Assembly (NCBI GenBank): GCA_963789275.1
Contig: CAWBKF010000003.1
Span: 496,001 to 560,000, forward strand
Reading direction: 5' to 3'
DNA: 64,000 nucleotides
Source of the DNA: DAHUYF01 sp963789275
Lineage (GTDB): Bacteria; Pseudomonadota; Alphaproteobacteria; ATCC43930; CGMCC-115725
In this document: positions 1-7,972 of the stretch, piece after piece
Layout of the letters: every line of letters begins with the position of its first letter
Numbering within the stretch: the stretch's first letter is position 1
Position numbers and translations under genes: made by a program
Notes under the pieces: model-generated
What the model saw: only the letters and a program-made list of their open reading frames with translations
Databases searched by the model: none
What the model was told of the DNA's origin: nothing

Positions 1-1470
1 GGCCACTACCTGCGCCACCTTGATGAAGAGCCCCTGCCCCATCTCGGTGCCGCCGTGATTGAGCTGAACGCTACCATCGGTATAGACATGGACGAGCGCA
101 CCGGCCTGGTTCATCGAGGTGGCCGTGAACGAGATGCCGAACTTCACCGGCGTCAGCGCCAGGCCGCGCTTCAGCCAGGGGCTGGTGGCGTTGTAGCGCG
201 CCACCGCCTCGCGCCGCGCGCCATAGTCTGCGCTCTCCTCGAGCTCCTCGACGAGGGCGGGGATGACGTTGTCCTCGACCTTCATGTGATAGGGCGTGAT
301 GTTGCGCCGCTTGATGCCGTAGAAATTGCGCTTGCGCACCGCCAGCGGGTCGAGACCGAGATAGCGCGCGATCTCGTCGACGACATGCTCGATCGCCATC
401 ATACCCTGCGGCCCGCCGAAGCCGCGGAAGGCGGTGTTGGAAACGGTATTCGTCTTGCAGCGATGCGAGGTGATGGCGACGTTCTCGAGATAATAGCAAT
501 TATCGGCGTGCATCATGGCGCGGTCATTGACCGCGCCCGAGAGGTCGGGAGAGATGCCGCAGCGCGAGGCGAGCGTGAACTCGATGCCGCGGATGCGGCC
601 CTCGGCGTCGAAACCCACATCGTAATCGGCGATGAAATCGTGGCGCTTGCCGGTGAGGATCATGTCGTCGTCGCGGTCGAGCCGCAGCTTGACCGGGCGG
701 CCGGTGCGCTGGGCGAGCAATGCCGCGGTGCAGGCGATCGGCGCCGCCTGGGTTTCCTTGCCGCCGAAGCCGCCGCCCATGCGCCGCACCTGGGTGACCA
801 CCGCGCTGTCGGGCAGGCCCAGCACCTTGGCGACGAGGTGCTGCACCTCTGTGGGATGCTGCGTCGAGCTCAGCACCAGCATGTCGCCGCCCTCGCGCGG
901 CAGCGCCATCGCCACCTGGCCCTCGAGATAGAAATGATCCTGGCCGCCGATGGCAAGCCGCCCCCGGAGGCGATGGGGCGCGCGGGCCAGCGCCGCGCCG
1001 GCATCGCCCCGCCGCATCACCTGGGTCGGCAGCACAAAGGAATTTTGCGCCAACGCCGCCTCGATGCCGAGGATCGCCGGCAGCTCCTCATACTCGATCA
1101 CCGCCTTGAAGGCGGCGGCCCGGGCAAGCTCGATGCTGTCGGCGGCAACCGCGAACAGCGCCTGCCCGCAATACTCGACGACGCCGTCGGCGAAGACGAG
1201 GTCGCCTGGCAGCACCGGGCCGATATCGTTCGCTGCCGGCAGGTCCCGCACCGTCATCACCGCGGCGACGCCCGGCGAAGCGGCGACGGCGGCAGTGTCG
1301 AGGCGGGTGATGCGCGCATGCGCCCGCTCGCTCAAGCGGATATAGGCGTGCAGCAGGTCGCGCGGCTCCGGCACATCGTCGACATAGAGCGCGGTGCCCG
1401 AGACATGCTGTATCGCGCTGTCATGCGGCAGCGGCGCCGCCACGGCCGATGGCTGGCGCCGGCGCTTCAC
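1..1470 (-). CDS. xdhB: Xanthine dehydrogenase molybdopterin-binding subunit, N-terminal part
   Basis: Large subunit of bacterial xanthine dehydrogenase, which oxidises hypoxanthine and xanthine to urate at a molybdenum cofactor. About 490 residues are visible; the gene runs off the left edge. The family motifs are present in order: QVRRMGGGFGGKE near residue 240, TAFRGFGGPQGM near 340 (Arg of the substrate pocket) and GTEMGQGLF at the edge. The GTG start overlaps the xdhA stop as GTGA, which indicates translational coupling. It is the last visible gene of an operon with uraH and xdhA. The family assignment is firm; the substrate could in principle be another purine or aldehyde. Confidence 0.93.
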   Translation of the reverse strand, partial: MKRRRQPSAVAAPLPHDSAIQHVSGTALYVDDVPEPRDLLHAYIRLSERAHARITRLDTAAVAASPGVAAVMTVRDLPAANDIGPVLPGDLVFADGVVEYCGQALFAVAADSIELARAAAFKAVIEYEELPAILGIEAALAQNSFVLPTQVMRRGDAGAALARAPHRLRGRLAIGGQDHFYLEGQVAMALPREGGDMLVLSSTQHPTEVQHLVAKVLGLPDSAVVTQVRRMGGGFGGKETQAAPIACTAALLAQRTGRPVKLRLDRDDDMILTGKRHDFIADYDVGFDAEGRIRGIEFTLASRCGISPDLSGAVNDRAMMHADNCYYLENVAITSHRCKTNTVSNTAFRGFGGPQGMMAIEHVVDEIARYLGLDPLAVRKRNFYGIKRRNITPYHMKVEDNVIPALVEELEESADYGARREAVARYNATSPWLKRGLALTPVKFGISFTATSMNQAGALVHVYTDGSVQLNHGGTEMGQGLFIKVAQVVA

Positions 1471-2928
1471 GCCGAAATCCTCTCGCCGGCGAGCAGCCGC
1501 GTCGCGCCGGGCCGGCCGGCGGTCTCGAGCTGGAACTTGCGCAGCAAATTGCCCGCCACCAGCTGGCGGTAAGCGGCGCTGGCGCGCATGTCGGAGAGCG
1601 GCGCGAAACAGCCATCGAGCACCGGCAGGACCGCGGCGACGCTCGCTTCCGTCCAGCGCCGGCCGATCAGCGCCTGCTCGCAGTCGCGCGCGCGCTTCGG
1701 CGTTGCCGCCATGCCGCCGTAACAGAGACGAATGTCGGCGACCCGGCCATGCTCGAGCACCAGCGAGTAGGCGGCGCAGACCGCGGAGATATCCTGATCG
1801 AAGCGCTTGGCGATCTTGTAGGCACGGAACTGGCGATCGGGGGCGGCGAGCGGCACGCGCACGCGCTCGATGAACTCGCCGCGCCGCAGCGCGGTCTTGC
1901 GGTAATCGAGAAAGAACGCGTCGAGCGGCAGCTCGCGGCGGGCGCCGCCCTGGCGCAGCACCAGGCTGGCGTCGAGCGCCATCAGCGCCGGCGGCATGTC
2001 GCCGATCGGCGAGGCGTTGGCGATGTTGCCGCCGATCGTGCCGGCGTTGCGCACCTGGACCGAGCCGAGGCGGCGGACGAGCTCGCCGAGATCGGGATAT
2101 TGCGCCGCCAGCGCCGCCTGCGCGTCGGCATAGGTCGCCGCGGCGCCGATCTCGAGATGCGTATCGCCGCGCACGACCGTATCGAGTCCCTCGACGCCGC
2201 CGAGATAGATGAGCGTGTCGAGCACGCGATGCTGCTTCGTCACCCAGAGGCCGAGATCGGTGCCACCGGCCAGCAGATGCGCCTCGGGATGGCGCTCGAC
2301 CAGCGCCGCCAGCGCGTCGAGGCTGACGCGGCGCGAAGAGGCGGCGGCCGCGATCCTCCAGCACCAGCGTGTCGTGCCGCGCGATCGATCGCAGCAGCGC
2401 CGCCGTCGCCGCGGCATCGGCCGTCTGGCGGCCCTCGCCATAGCCATAGGCGCGCTGCGCCGCGGCGACGATCGGCCGATAGCCGGTGCAGCGGCAGAGA
2501 TTGCCGGCGAGCACGTCATTGATGCGGTGGCGTGGCGGCAGCGCCGCGCTTTCATAGAGCGCGAAGAGCGACATGACGAAGCCCGGCGTGCAGAAGCCGC
2601 ATTGCGAAGCGTGGCACTCGACCATCGCACGCTGCACCGGATGGAGTGCGCCGCCCTGCCCTCGCAGGCTCTCCACCGTCACCAGCGCCTTGCCGTCGAG
2701 CGCCGCCACGAACAGGATGCAGGCATTGACCGCGCGGTGCCGCAGCCCGTCGCCGGCGAGCTCGCTCAACACCACCGTGCAGGCGCCGCAATCGCCCTCG
2801 GCGCAGCCCTCCTTGGTGCCGCAGCGCCGTTCCATCCCGCGCAGATAGTTGAGCACGGTGAGCGTGGGTTCGACCGCATGCAACTCCCTGACCTGTCCGT
2901 CGAGCACGAAGCGAATGCGGTCGGTCAT
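1467..2928 (-). CDS. xdhA: Xanthine dehydrogenase small subunit (2Fe-2S + FAD), one frameshift
   Basis: Iron-sulphur and FAD subunit that passes electrons from the molybdenum site to NAD. The N-terminal half has the plant-type cluster motif GCAEGDCGACTVV and the second cluster pair CGFCTPGF and NLCRCTGYRPI. The C-terminal half has the FAD motifs LLAGGTDLGLWVTKQ and NAGTIGGNIANASPIGD. The reading frame shifts near 2326; dropping one inserted base restores an unbroken protein of about 486 residues, the normal XdhA length. ATG at 2928 follows the uraH stop by 3 bases. The frameshift is probably a sequencing insertion and not gene decay, because both flanking domains are perfect. Confidence 0.92.
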
Positions 2929-2931
2929 GGT

Positions 2932-3276
2932 CTAGCTGCCGCGATAGGTCGAATAGGACCAGGGCGACACCAGCAGCGGCACGTGATACCGCCCCTCGCC
3001 CTCGGCGATGCCGAAGCGCAGCAGCACCTGATCGAGAAAGGGAGGTTCGGGCAGGCTTGCACCGGTGGCGCGAAAATAGTCGCCGGCGTGGAACACCAGC
3101 TCGTAGACCCCCGGCGGGACGTCCGCGCCCAGCGGCGCGTCGCAGCGCCCGTCATTATTGGTCACGCTCTCGGCCAGCAGCCGGCGCACGCCACTGGCGG
3201 CATAGAGCTCGACCCGCATGCCCGCCGCGGGCCGTCCGCGAGCCGTGTCGAGCACATGAGTAGTCAGCCGTGCCAC
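2932..3276 (-). CDS. uraH: 5-hydroxyisourate hydrolase (transthyretin-like)
   Basis: Hydrolyses 5-hydroxyisourate, the unstable product of urate oxidation, on the way to allantoin. The 114-residue protein has the family N-terminus LTTHVLDTARGRPA with the catalytic His, the internal YELVFHAGDYF and the diagnostic C-terminal YRGS. The start is GTG at 3276, preceded by GGAAGGA; a longer upstream frame exists but lacks homology. It is the first gene of the uraH-xdhA-xdhB operon, so urate formation and the step after urate oxidation are co-transcribed. No urate oxidase gene is in view. Confidence 0.93.
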   Translation of the reverse strand: MARLTTHVLDTARGRPAAGMRVELYAASGVRRLLAESVTNNDGRCDAPLGADVPPGVYELVFHAGDYFRATGASLPEPPFLDQVLLRFGIAEGEGRYHVPLLVSPWSYSTYRGS

Positions 3277-3388
3277 CGGATGCGTCCTTCCGCGCCGCGC
3301 CGCGCCATCCCTGACGAAGCGGAACCTGCGTGGCCGTAGCGCCAATACTGCCGGACAAGCGCGCCCGGGGGCAAGCCGTAGCGGATTT

Positions 3389-3416
3389 TGACCAGGATTG
3401 CATGCAATCTGACCAG
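3389..3416. promoter_or_regulatory. Candidate operator between uraH-xdh operon and divergent gene
   Basis: A perfect 14-bp palindrome GATTGCATGCAATC (3396-3409) is bracketed by direct repeats TGACCAG at 3389-3395 and 3410-3416, 21 bp apart. It lies 113 bp upstream of the uraH start and 163 bp upstream of the divergent gene at 3579. The shape suits a dimeric repressor or activator of purine catabolism. The regulator is not identified. Confidence 0.5.
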
Positions 3417-3578
3417 CAGCGAGGCGCCTCCCTGCCGCCCGGGCTCGCGCGGCGGACCCGGCAATCGAAGCAAGCGGCATGCCAGCGCGCCGCCCAATCG
3501 CCGCCGCGCGGGCATTTGTCGGCGCCCCGGATCCCGGTATCATTCGCGCGCCAGAGCGGCGAGCGCGAGGGAGGCGCC

Positions 3579-4166
3579 ATGTTCGGTATCGACGGCTTCG
3601 AGCCCTGGATGGGCGTCGACGGCAAATACGAGGCCAGCCAGTCGCGGGTGATGGTGCTGGGCGACATCCGCCTGGACGCGCCCTTGACCGATCGCGAATG
3701 CATCCTGCGCAAGATCGGCGGCGCGCCCGACCTCATCTTCACCAATTTCGAGCAGGCCGTGCTCGGCCAGCGCCACTGGGAGGATGGCTTCCGCCGGCAG
3801 GTGCGGGCGTTCTGGGAGAGGACGGCCTTCTACAACTACAACGCCGGCGCTTCTGTCACGGCGCCGGTCACCGCCAAGACGCGCTCGGATCCGCTGCATG
3901 CCCGCTTGCTGCGCGACATGCTGCGCCAGGCCAAGCCGACCCATGTCATCGTCTGGGGCGAGGCCAATTGGCAGGCGCTCGCGGTCGCCGATCACGCCTG
4001 GGAAACCGACCGGCCGATCCGCTGCGGCGAAATCGACGAGCCCTGCCGCAGCGTCGCGGTGGACGGCCACCGCACCTGCTTCACCCGCGTCAGCCACCCC
4101 TCGGCGGGCTTCACCTATGAGCGCTGGTCCCAGCTGCTCCGGAGCTTCCTGCAGCGGGCGCCGTGA
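3579..4166 (+). CDS. Conserved hypothetical protein, possible uracil-DNA-glycosylase-like fold
   Basis: A 195-residue soluble protein. ATG at 3579 is preceded by the ribosome site AGGGAGG; longer upstream frames overlap the operator. Visible features are a hydrophobic strand SRVMVLGD near residue 25, the segment FTNFEQAVLG, an aromatic AFYNYN stretch and a late strand THVIVWGE. This arrangement resembles short conserved proteins sometimes linked to the uracil-DNA-glycosylase fold, but I see no diagnostic catalytic motif and assign no function. It is monocistronic, divergent from the xdh operon and followed by a strong hairpin. Confidence 0.72.
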   Translation: MFGIDGFEPWMGVDGKYEASQSRVMVLGDIRLDAPLTDRECILRKIGGAPDLIFTNFEQAVLGQRHWEDGFRRQVRAFWERTAFYNYNAGASVTAPVTAKTRSDPLHARLLRDMLRQAKPTHVIVWGEANWQALAVADHAWETDRPIRCGEIDEPCRSVAVDGHRTCFTRVSHPSAGFTYERWSQLLRSFLQRAP

Positions 4167-4183
4167 GGGTTTGGCAGCGCCGC

Positions 4184-4216
4184 GGCCGCCTCATCCACAC
4201 CGTGGATGAGGCGGCC
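4184..4216. terminator. Hairpin between convergent genes
   Basis: A perfect 15-bp inverted repeat (GGCCGCCTCATCCAC and its complement) with a 3-base loop ACC lies between the plus-strand gene ending at 4166 and the permease ending at 4229. There is no clear T-tract, so it may stop transcription from both sides by structure or with Rho. Confidence 0.6.
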
Positions 4217-4228
4217 GGGCGCCGATGT

Positions 4229-5825
4229 TCATTCGGCCGGCGTCGCGCTGACCGCGTGATGCATCGTCACCGGCTTCGGCGCGACGGCGGCGAAGCGCGA
4301 GCAGAGGAGCAGCACCGCCGCGACCCCGAGATAGCTCACTGCCACGGCCGGCGAGCGGCCGATGCCGATGGCTTCGCCATGGATGAAGCCGAAGAAGGTC
4401 AGCACCGCGCCGGCCGCGGCGAAGGCGGCGGATTTGATCAGCTGCCCCTCGATGATGAAAACGGTGATGGCGCCGATCACCACGCCGGCGAGAATGGCGC
4501 CGCCGCCGAGGACTGCCAGCCCGTGATAGAGCACGCCGGACTGCACCATCTTGTCGATGCCGACGGCGGCGGCGTTGGTTCCCGCAGCGCCGAGCGCGCC
4601 GTCGATCTGGATCTTTCCCCAGGCCGCGATCTGCGGAACCATGGCCAGAATGATCGCCGGGGCATGCGATTTCGGCGTCTCCTGGAAGGCCTGCGAGCCG
4701 ATCAGCATGCCGATATAGAGCAGGATCGGCAGGATGGCGACCAGCGGGATCAACGCCATCATCACCGCGATGATGCCGAACCAGGACAGTACGATCACCA
4801 TGACGCCAGTGGCGGCGGAATAGCCGATGCGGCCGCCCATCGCCTTCCAGCCGGGATGTCCGATATAGACGGCGTTGATGAAGGGATTGCCCATCAGGCA
4901 GCCGATCAGGCTGATCACGCCGTCAGCGGTCAGCACCCGCGTCGTCGGGAAGGAATCGCCGGCGGCGGCGGCGCTTTCGACATTGTCCATCGCCTCGACG
5001 AGGTCGTAGATGCCGAAGGGGATCGCGGTGACCAGGATGACGCCGAGGAACTTGAAGCCGGCAAAGACATGATCGACCGCCGGCAGCGGATACTCGAAGC
5101 CGAAGCCAGCGACCGAGTTCCACAGCGCCGTGCCGCTGAGCCCGCCATAGCCGAGCCCGAACAGGTTCGATCCCCAGGCGATCACCGTGCCGACGCCGAT
5201 GGCGACGAGACCGCCAGGTATGCCCTTGTAGTAACGCACGCCGCCGAACCAGCTGGCCAGGATCAGCGCGAAGCAGACGAAGCCGATCACCGGCGTCATC
5301 ATCATCTGCAGCCGCCGGGCTCATCGAGATGAAGGTGATGGAGACGCCGGCGAGCGAGCCGAGCAAGGCGGCGCGCGGCGTGATCTTGCGGATCCACGGC
5401 GCGACAAAGCCGCCGGCCATCAGCACGAAGCTCTGGATGAAGACCCAGGTGAGGCCGGCCTCCCAGGCCTGGACGGGATCGCCGGTCTTGCCGAGAATCG
5501 GCAGCATGATGACGAAGGTGACGACGAACATGTGCGGCACGCTGATGCCCGAGGGCAGTGCTGCGACATCCGTGCGGCCGGTCTTGCGCGCCAGGCGATA
5601 TCCCAGCCAGGCGTAATAAACCGTGCTCAGGCACAGCATCAGCCCGGTGGCCGGCAGGATGCGCCCGAAGACCAGCGAGTCCGGCATCTTCAGCACGAAG
5701 CGCAGCAGCCCCGTCAAGGTCAGCACGTTGACCAGGATATTGGTGCCGAAGCCGAAAAAGGCGTTCCAGTCTCCCGGGACCCAGATCTTCGGTTTCGCCG
5801 CCATGGTCGCCACAGTCGTCGTCAT
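4229..5825 (-). CDS. AGZA/NCS2-like purine permease family protein, one frameshift
   Basis: Inner-membrane transporter of the xanthine/uracil permease superfamily, about 531 residues with roughly 12 or more membrane segments. The N-terminal half carries NAFFGFGTNILVNVLTLTG and DVAALPSGISVPHMF; the C-terminal half carries IPFGIYDLVEAMDNVESAAA and GNPFINAVYIGHPGWKAMG. The two halves are in different frames, joined near 5312 where removing one G gives continuous protein. It lies 42 bp downstream of the biuret-hydrolase-like gene, so it probably imports that enzyme's substrate or a related nitrogen compound. Substrate cannot be read from sequence. Confidence 0.82.
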
Positions 5826-5867
5826 TGCCCCCTCCTTTCGAAACCCCGATCTCGATGCCGTTCGTCG

Positions 5868-6537
5868 TTACCCCTCGCTCAGTGCTTCGATCAGCGGCTT
5901 GGAGCCGCTGACCCAGCCGAAGATGCCGCCTTGCGCCTTGATCATGCGCAGGCCCATCTCGTGGAATTCCGGGAAATAGGAGCCGACGCAATCCTCGAGC
6001 ACGAGACACTCGTAGCCGCGGTCATTGGCCTCGCGCACGGTGGTGTTGACGCAGACTTCGGTGGTAACGCCGCAGACGATCAGCTGGGTGATGCCGCGGT
6101 TGTGCAGAATGGCGTCGAGGTCGGTGGCGTGGAACGCGCCCTTGCCCGGCTTGTCCACCACCGGCTCGCCGGCGATCGGCGTCCAGCTCGGCGATGATGT
6201 CGTGTCCCGGCTCGCCCTGCACCAGGATACGCCCCATCGGCCCGGCATCGCCGATGCCGATCTTCAGACGACCGCGCGCCTTCTTTGCCGGCGGCAGGTC
6301 GGAGAGATCCGGGCGATGCCCCTCGCGCGTGTGGATGACCAGCATTCCCGCCGCGCGCGCCGCCGCCAGCACGCGCTGCGTCGGCTCGATCGCGCGGCGC
6401 AGCAGCGACACGTCATTGCCGAGCACCGCGCCGAAGCCGCCGGGCTCGAGGAAATCGCGCTGCATGTCGATGATGACCAGCGCGGCGTGCTTGGGATCCA
6501 GCGCCAAAGGATAGGGCTCGCTCGGGATCGTTGGCAT
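5868..6537 (-). CDS. Isochorismatase-family amidohydrolase, biuret hydrolase-like, one frameshift
   Basis: Cysteine hydrolase of about 222 residues. The triad is visible: Asp in VIIDMQRDFLEPGGFG, Lys in DKPGKGAFHATDLD and Cys in CGVTTEVCVNTTVREANDRG. The segment HTREGHRPDLSDLPPAKK and the phrase GRILVQGEPGHDII closely match characterised biuret hydrolases (biuret to allophanate plus ammonia), but RutB-like ureidoacrylate activity is not excluded. The frame shifts near 6182; removing one A joins the halves. ATG 6537 is chosen because the sigma-54 promoter at 6596-6610 lies within the longer alternative start region. Operon with the permease downstream. Confidence 0.86.
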
Positions 6538-6595
6538 GCTCGCTCCGACGGCTCGGCGGCCCAGCAGGGGCTTAGGCCTCGATGCCGCATTCTTC

Positions 6596-6610
6596 GCAAG
6601 AGCCGTGCCA
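6596..6610 (-). promoter_or_regulatory. Sigma-54 (RpoN) promoter
   Basis: Read on the minus strand the sequence is TGGCACG GCTC TTGC, an exact match to the RpoN -24/-12 consensus with correct spacing. Expected transcription start is near 6585, about 48 bases before the hydrolase ATG. RpoN with NtrC normally responds to nitrogen limitation, which fits the operon's content. No clean NtrC site was found by eye upstream. Confidence 0.85.
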
Positions 6611-6864
6611 AGCACGCCCAGCCGGCCGAGCGCCGCCCACCCGCCGGCGGCCCGCAGCCAAGTTTAGCCTCGCAGCATCAAGTACATACGCAAGACTTCG
6701 CGGAGCGTGGCAGCGCCCCCGTCGCGGCGCCGTCCTCAGCCCACGAAGCGAGCCTGCGCCGCGCATCGGTATGCAATGGGCAGCCAAATGATTATTAGAG
6801 CGGCAGCTTATGACCGTTTAATCGGCGGCTGCCGCCCGACGGAGTGACGGAGGGTCACCTACGG

Positions 6865-7080
6865 TCACGGGAGATGCGGCCGTTCGTACAGACGCAGGAT
6901 CTCCTCGCGGGCCTCGTCGCCGGTGAGCTCGCCTCTGGCATAGCGATCCATGACCTCGTGCTCGGCCGCGGAGACGACGCGGCCCTCGCGGCGCGCGGCC
7001 TCGAGCGCGTGGCTGACCCATTCGACGCGGCCGGCGAGCTCGAATGCGGTGAGTTTTGTTGAGGCGCGGGTATCTGACAT
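6865..7080 (-). CDS. Small hypothetical protein, VbhA-antitoxin-like helical repeat
   Basis: A 71-residue acidic protein starting at ATG 7080 with GGAG 9 bases upstream. The segment EWVSHALEAARREGRVVS followed by MDRYARGELTGDEA resembles the short helical domain of VbhA-type antitoxins, but there is no Fic toxin nearby, so this is only a fold suggestion. Several alphaproteobacterial orphan small proteins share this look. Monocistronic. Confidence 0.6.
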   Translation of the reverse strand: MSDTRASTKLTAFELAGRVEWVSHALEAARREGRVVSAAEHEVMDRYARGELTGDEAREEILRLYERPHLP

Positions 7081-7405
7081 GTGATGTCTCCAAGCCGACG
7101 TACACTCTATTTTCCAAGCAATCCATGTGCCACGGCGGCGGCAGGACAAATGCCACGCTGCCGCATGCGCGGTCGCGCGGACGAAAGCCTTGCCGCACGC
7201 CGGGACGCGACGCTGGCGCGGCGCGGGATCAATCTCCCTGGACGCGAAGATATCGCGCAAAATTTCGACCACCGCGCGGAGGCCGCTCCCCTTCCGTTTC
7301 TTATGCGCAGAGCATGAAAGAGGTCTGACGGTGACTCGCAATTGACTCAGGGCGTGCGGGCGCGGCGCTGCTAAGTCGGGGGGCCCGCCAGTGAGTCGAA
7401 AGAAC
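7081..7405. other. Intergenic region, no gene seen
   Basis: This 325-bp spacer separates two divergent small genes and should hold both promoters. Short frames exist in several phases but none has a ribosome site or recognisable protein. No strong inverted repeat was noticed. Confidence 0.5.
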
Positions 7406-7645
7406 ATGAGCCAGTCCAGCGCGCAGCCCAAGAACCAGCCTCAGCCGCCCCGAGATGCCCAAGCGTTCGCCCGCCTCCTGATCGACCGCTTCGGCGAGCG
7501 GGCGGCCTCCCATGCGACCCATCAATCGCTGAAGGCCCTGTCGCGCGGCGATCCTCGCGAGGCCGCCCGCTGGCGCTGGATAGCCGAGTTCACGCGCGAG
7601 ATGCTGCGGACCGACTTCGACGGGGCGTCGGGCCGTTTGCGCTGA
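7406..7645 (+). CDS. Small hypothetical protein
   Basis: A 79-residue protein (ATG 7406; GTG 7391 is an alternative). It has a Gln/Pro-rich start followed by a helical core FARLLIDRFGERAASHATHQ and a Trp-containing end RWRWIAEFTREML. Such short helical proteins are common orphans in alphaproteobacteria. No function is assigned. Its 3' end is followed by the leader of the permease operon. Confidence 0.6.
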   Translation: MSQSSAQPKNQPQPPRDAQAFARLLIDRFGERAASHATHQSLKALSRGDPREAARWRWIAEFTREMLRTDFDGASGRLR

Positions 7646-7719
7646 CGCGGCGATCGCGAGGGGCCTGCGACCCGCGTGCAGCCTGCGCGAGCGTTGTTGA
7701 GCGCGTCAGCGATGTTGAC

Positions 7720-7788
7720 TCGCATTGTGCAGTGCGATAGCGTCGTGAATACGGACGTATGTTACCCGGCGGCAATGCGGTCGCCGGG
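7720..7788 (+). promoter_or_regulatory. Candidate ANTAR-type two-hairpin leader of the NCS1 permease operon
   Basis: Two hairpins with six-base loops occur 27 bases apart. Hairpin 1: stem 7720-7725/7732-7737, loop TGTGCA. Hairpin 2: 9-bp stem 7765-7773/7780-7788, loop AATGCG, which has the A at loop position 1 and G at position 4 required by ANTAR antiterminators. An intrinsic terminator follows 22 bases later, before the permease. Loop 1 has G4 but lacks A1. A sigma-70-like pair (TTGACT 7715, TAGCGT 7738) overlaps hairpin 1, and if used it would leave only hairpin 2 in the RNA. Confidence 0.45.
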
Positions 7789-7810
7789 CATCTGACATCA
7801 AGGCAAGGAT

Positions 7811-7858
7811 GCCTCTGCGACGATCCCTCATCGAGGGTCGCGCAGGGGCTTTTTTTTT
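7811..7858 (+). terminator. Leader intrinsic terminator (attenuator) before the permease
   Basis: The outer stem GCCTCTGCG/CGCAGGGGC (7811-7819/7841-7849) encloses an inner stem built on CCCTC/GAGGG with loop ATC, followed by nine T residues (7850-7858). It lies 115 bases upstream of the permease ATG and in the same transcript direction. It ends no coding gene close by, which makes attenuation of the permease operon likely. Confidence 0.82.
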
Positions 7859-7972
7859 GGCTCGACGCAGGCTGACAGGAATTTCGCAAGCGAAGAGTGC
7901 TCCGGGGGGCGGCGCGTCCATCGCGTCTGCACGGTGCGGGCTTCGCCAAGCCAACCGGGGAAAGGTGACATC

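Noticed and set aside
55..1572. Plus-strand open frame of about 505 codons opposite xdhB
   Set aside because: Its composition is Arg/His/Ala-rich, it has no domain, and the minus strand encodes clear xanthine dehydrogenase. It is open because of third-position GC bias.
7690..7860. Guanidine, purine or other known riboswitch in the permease leader
   Set aside because: I could not match conserved aptamer sequences; the two hexaloop hairpins and terminator fit an ANTAR-type leader better.
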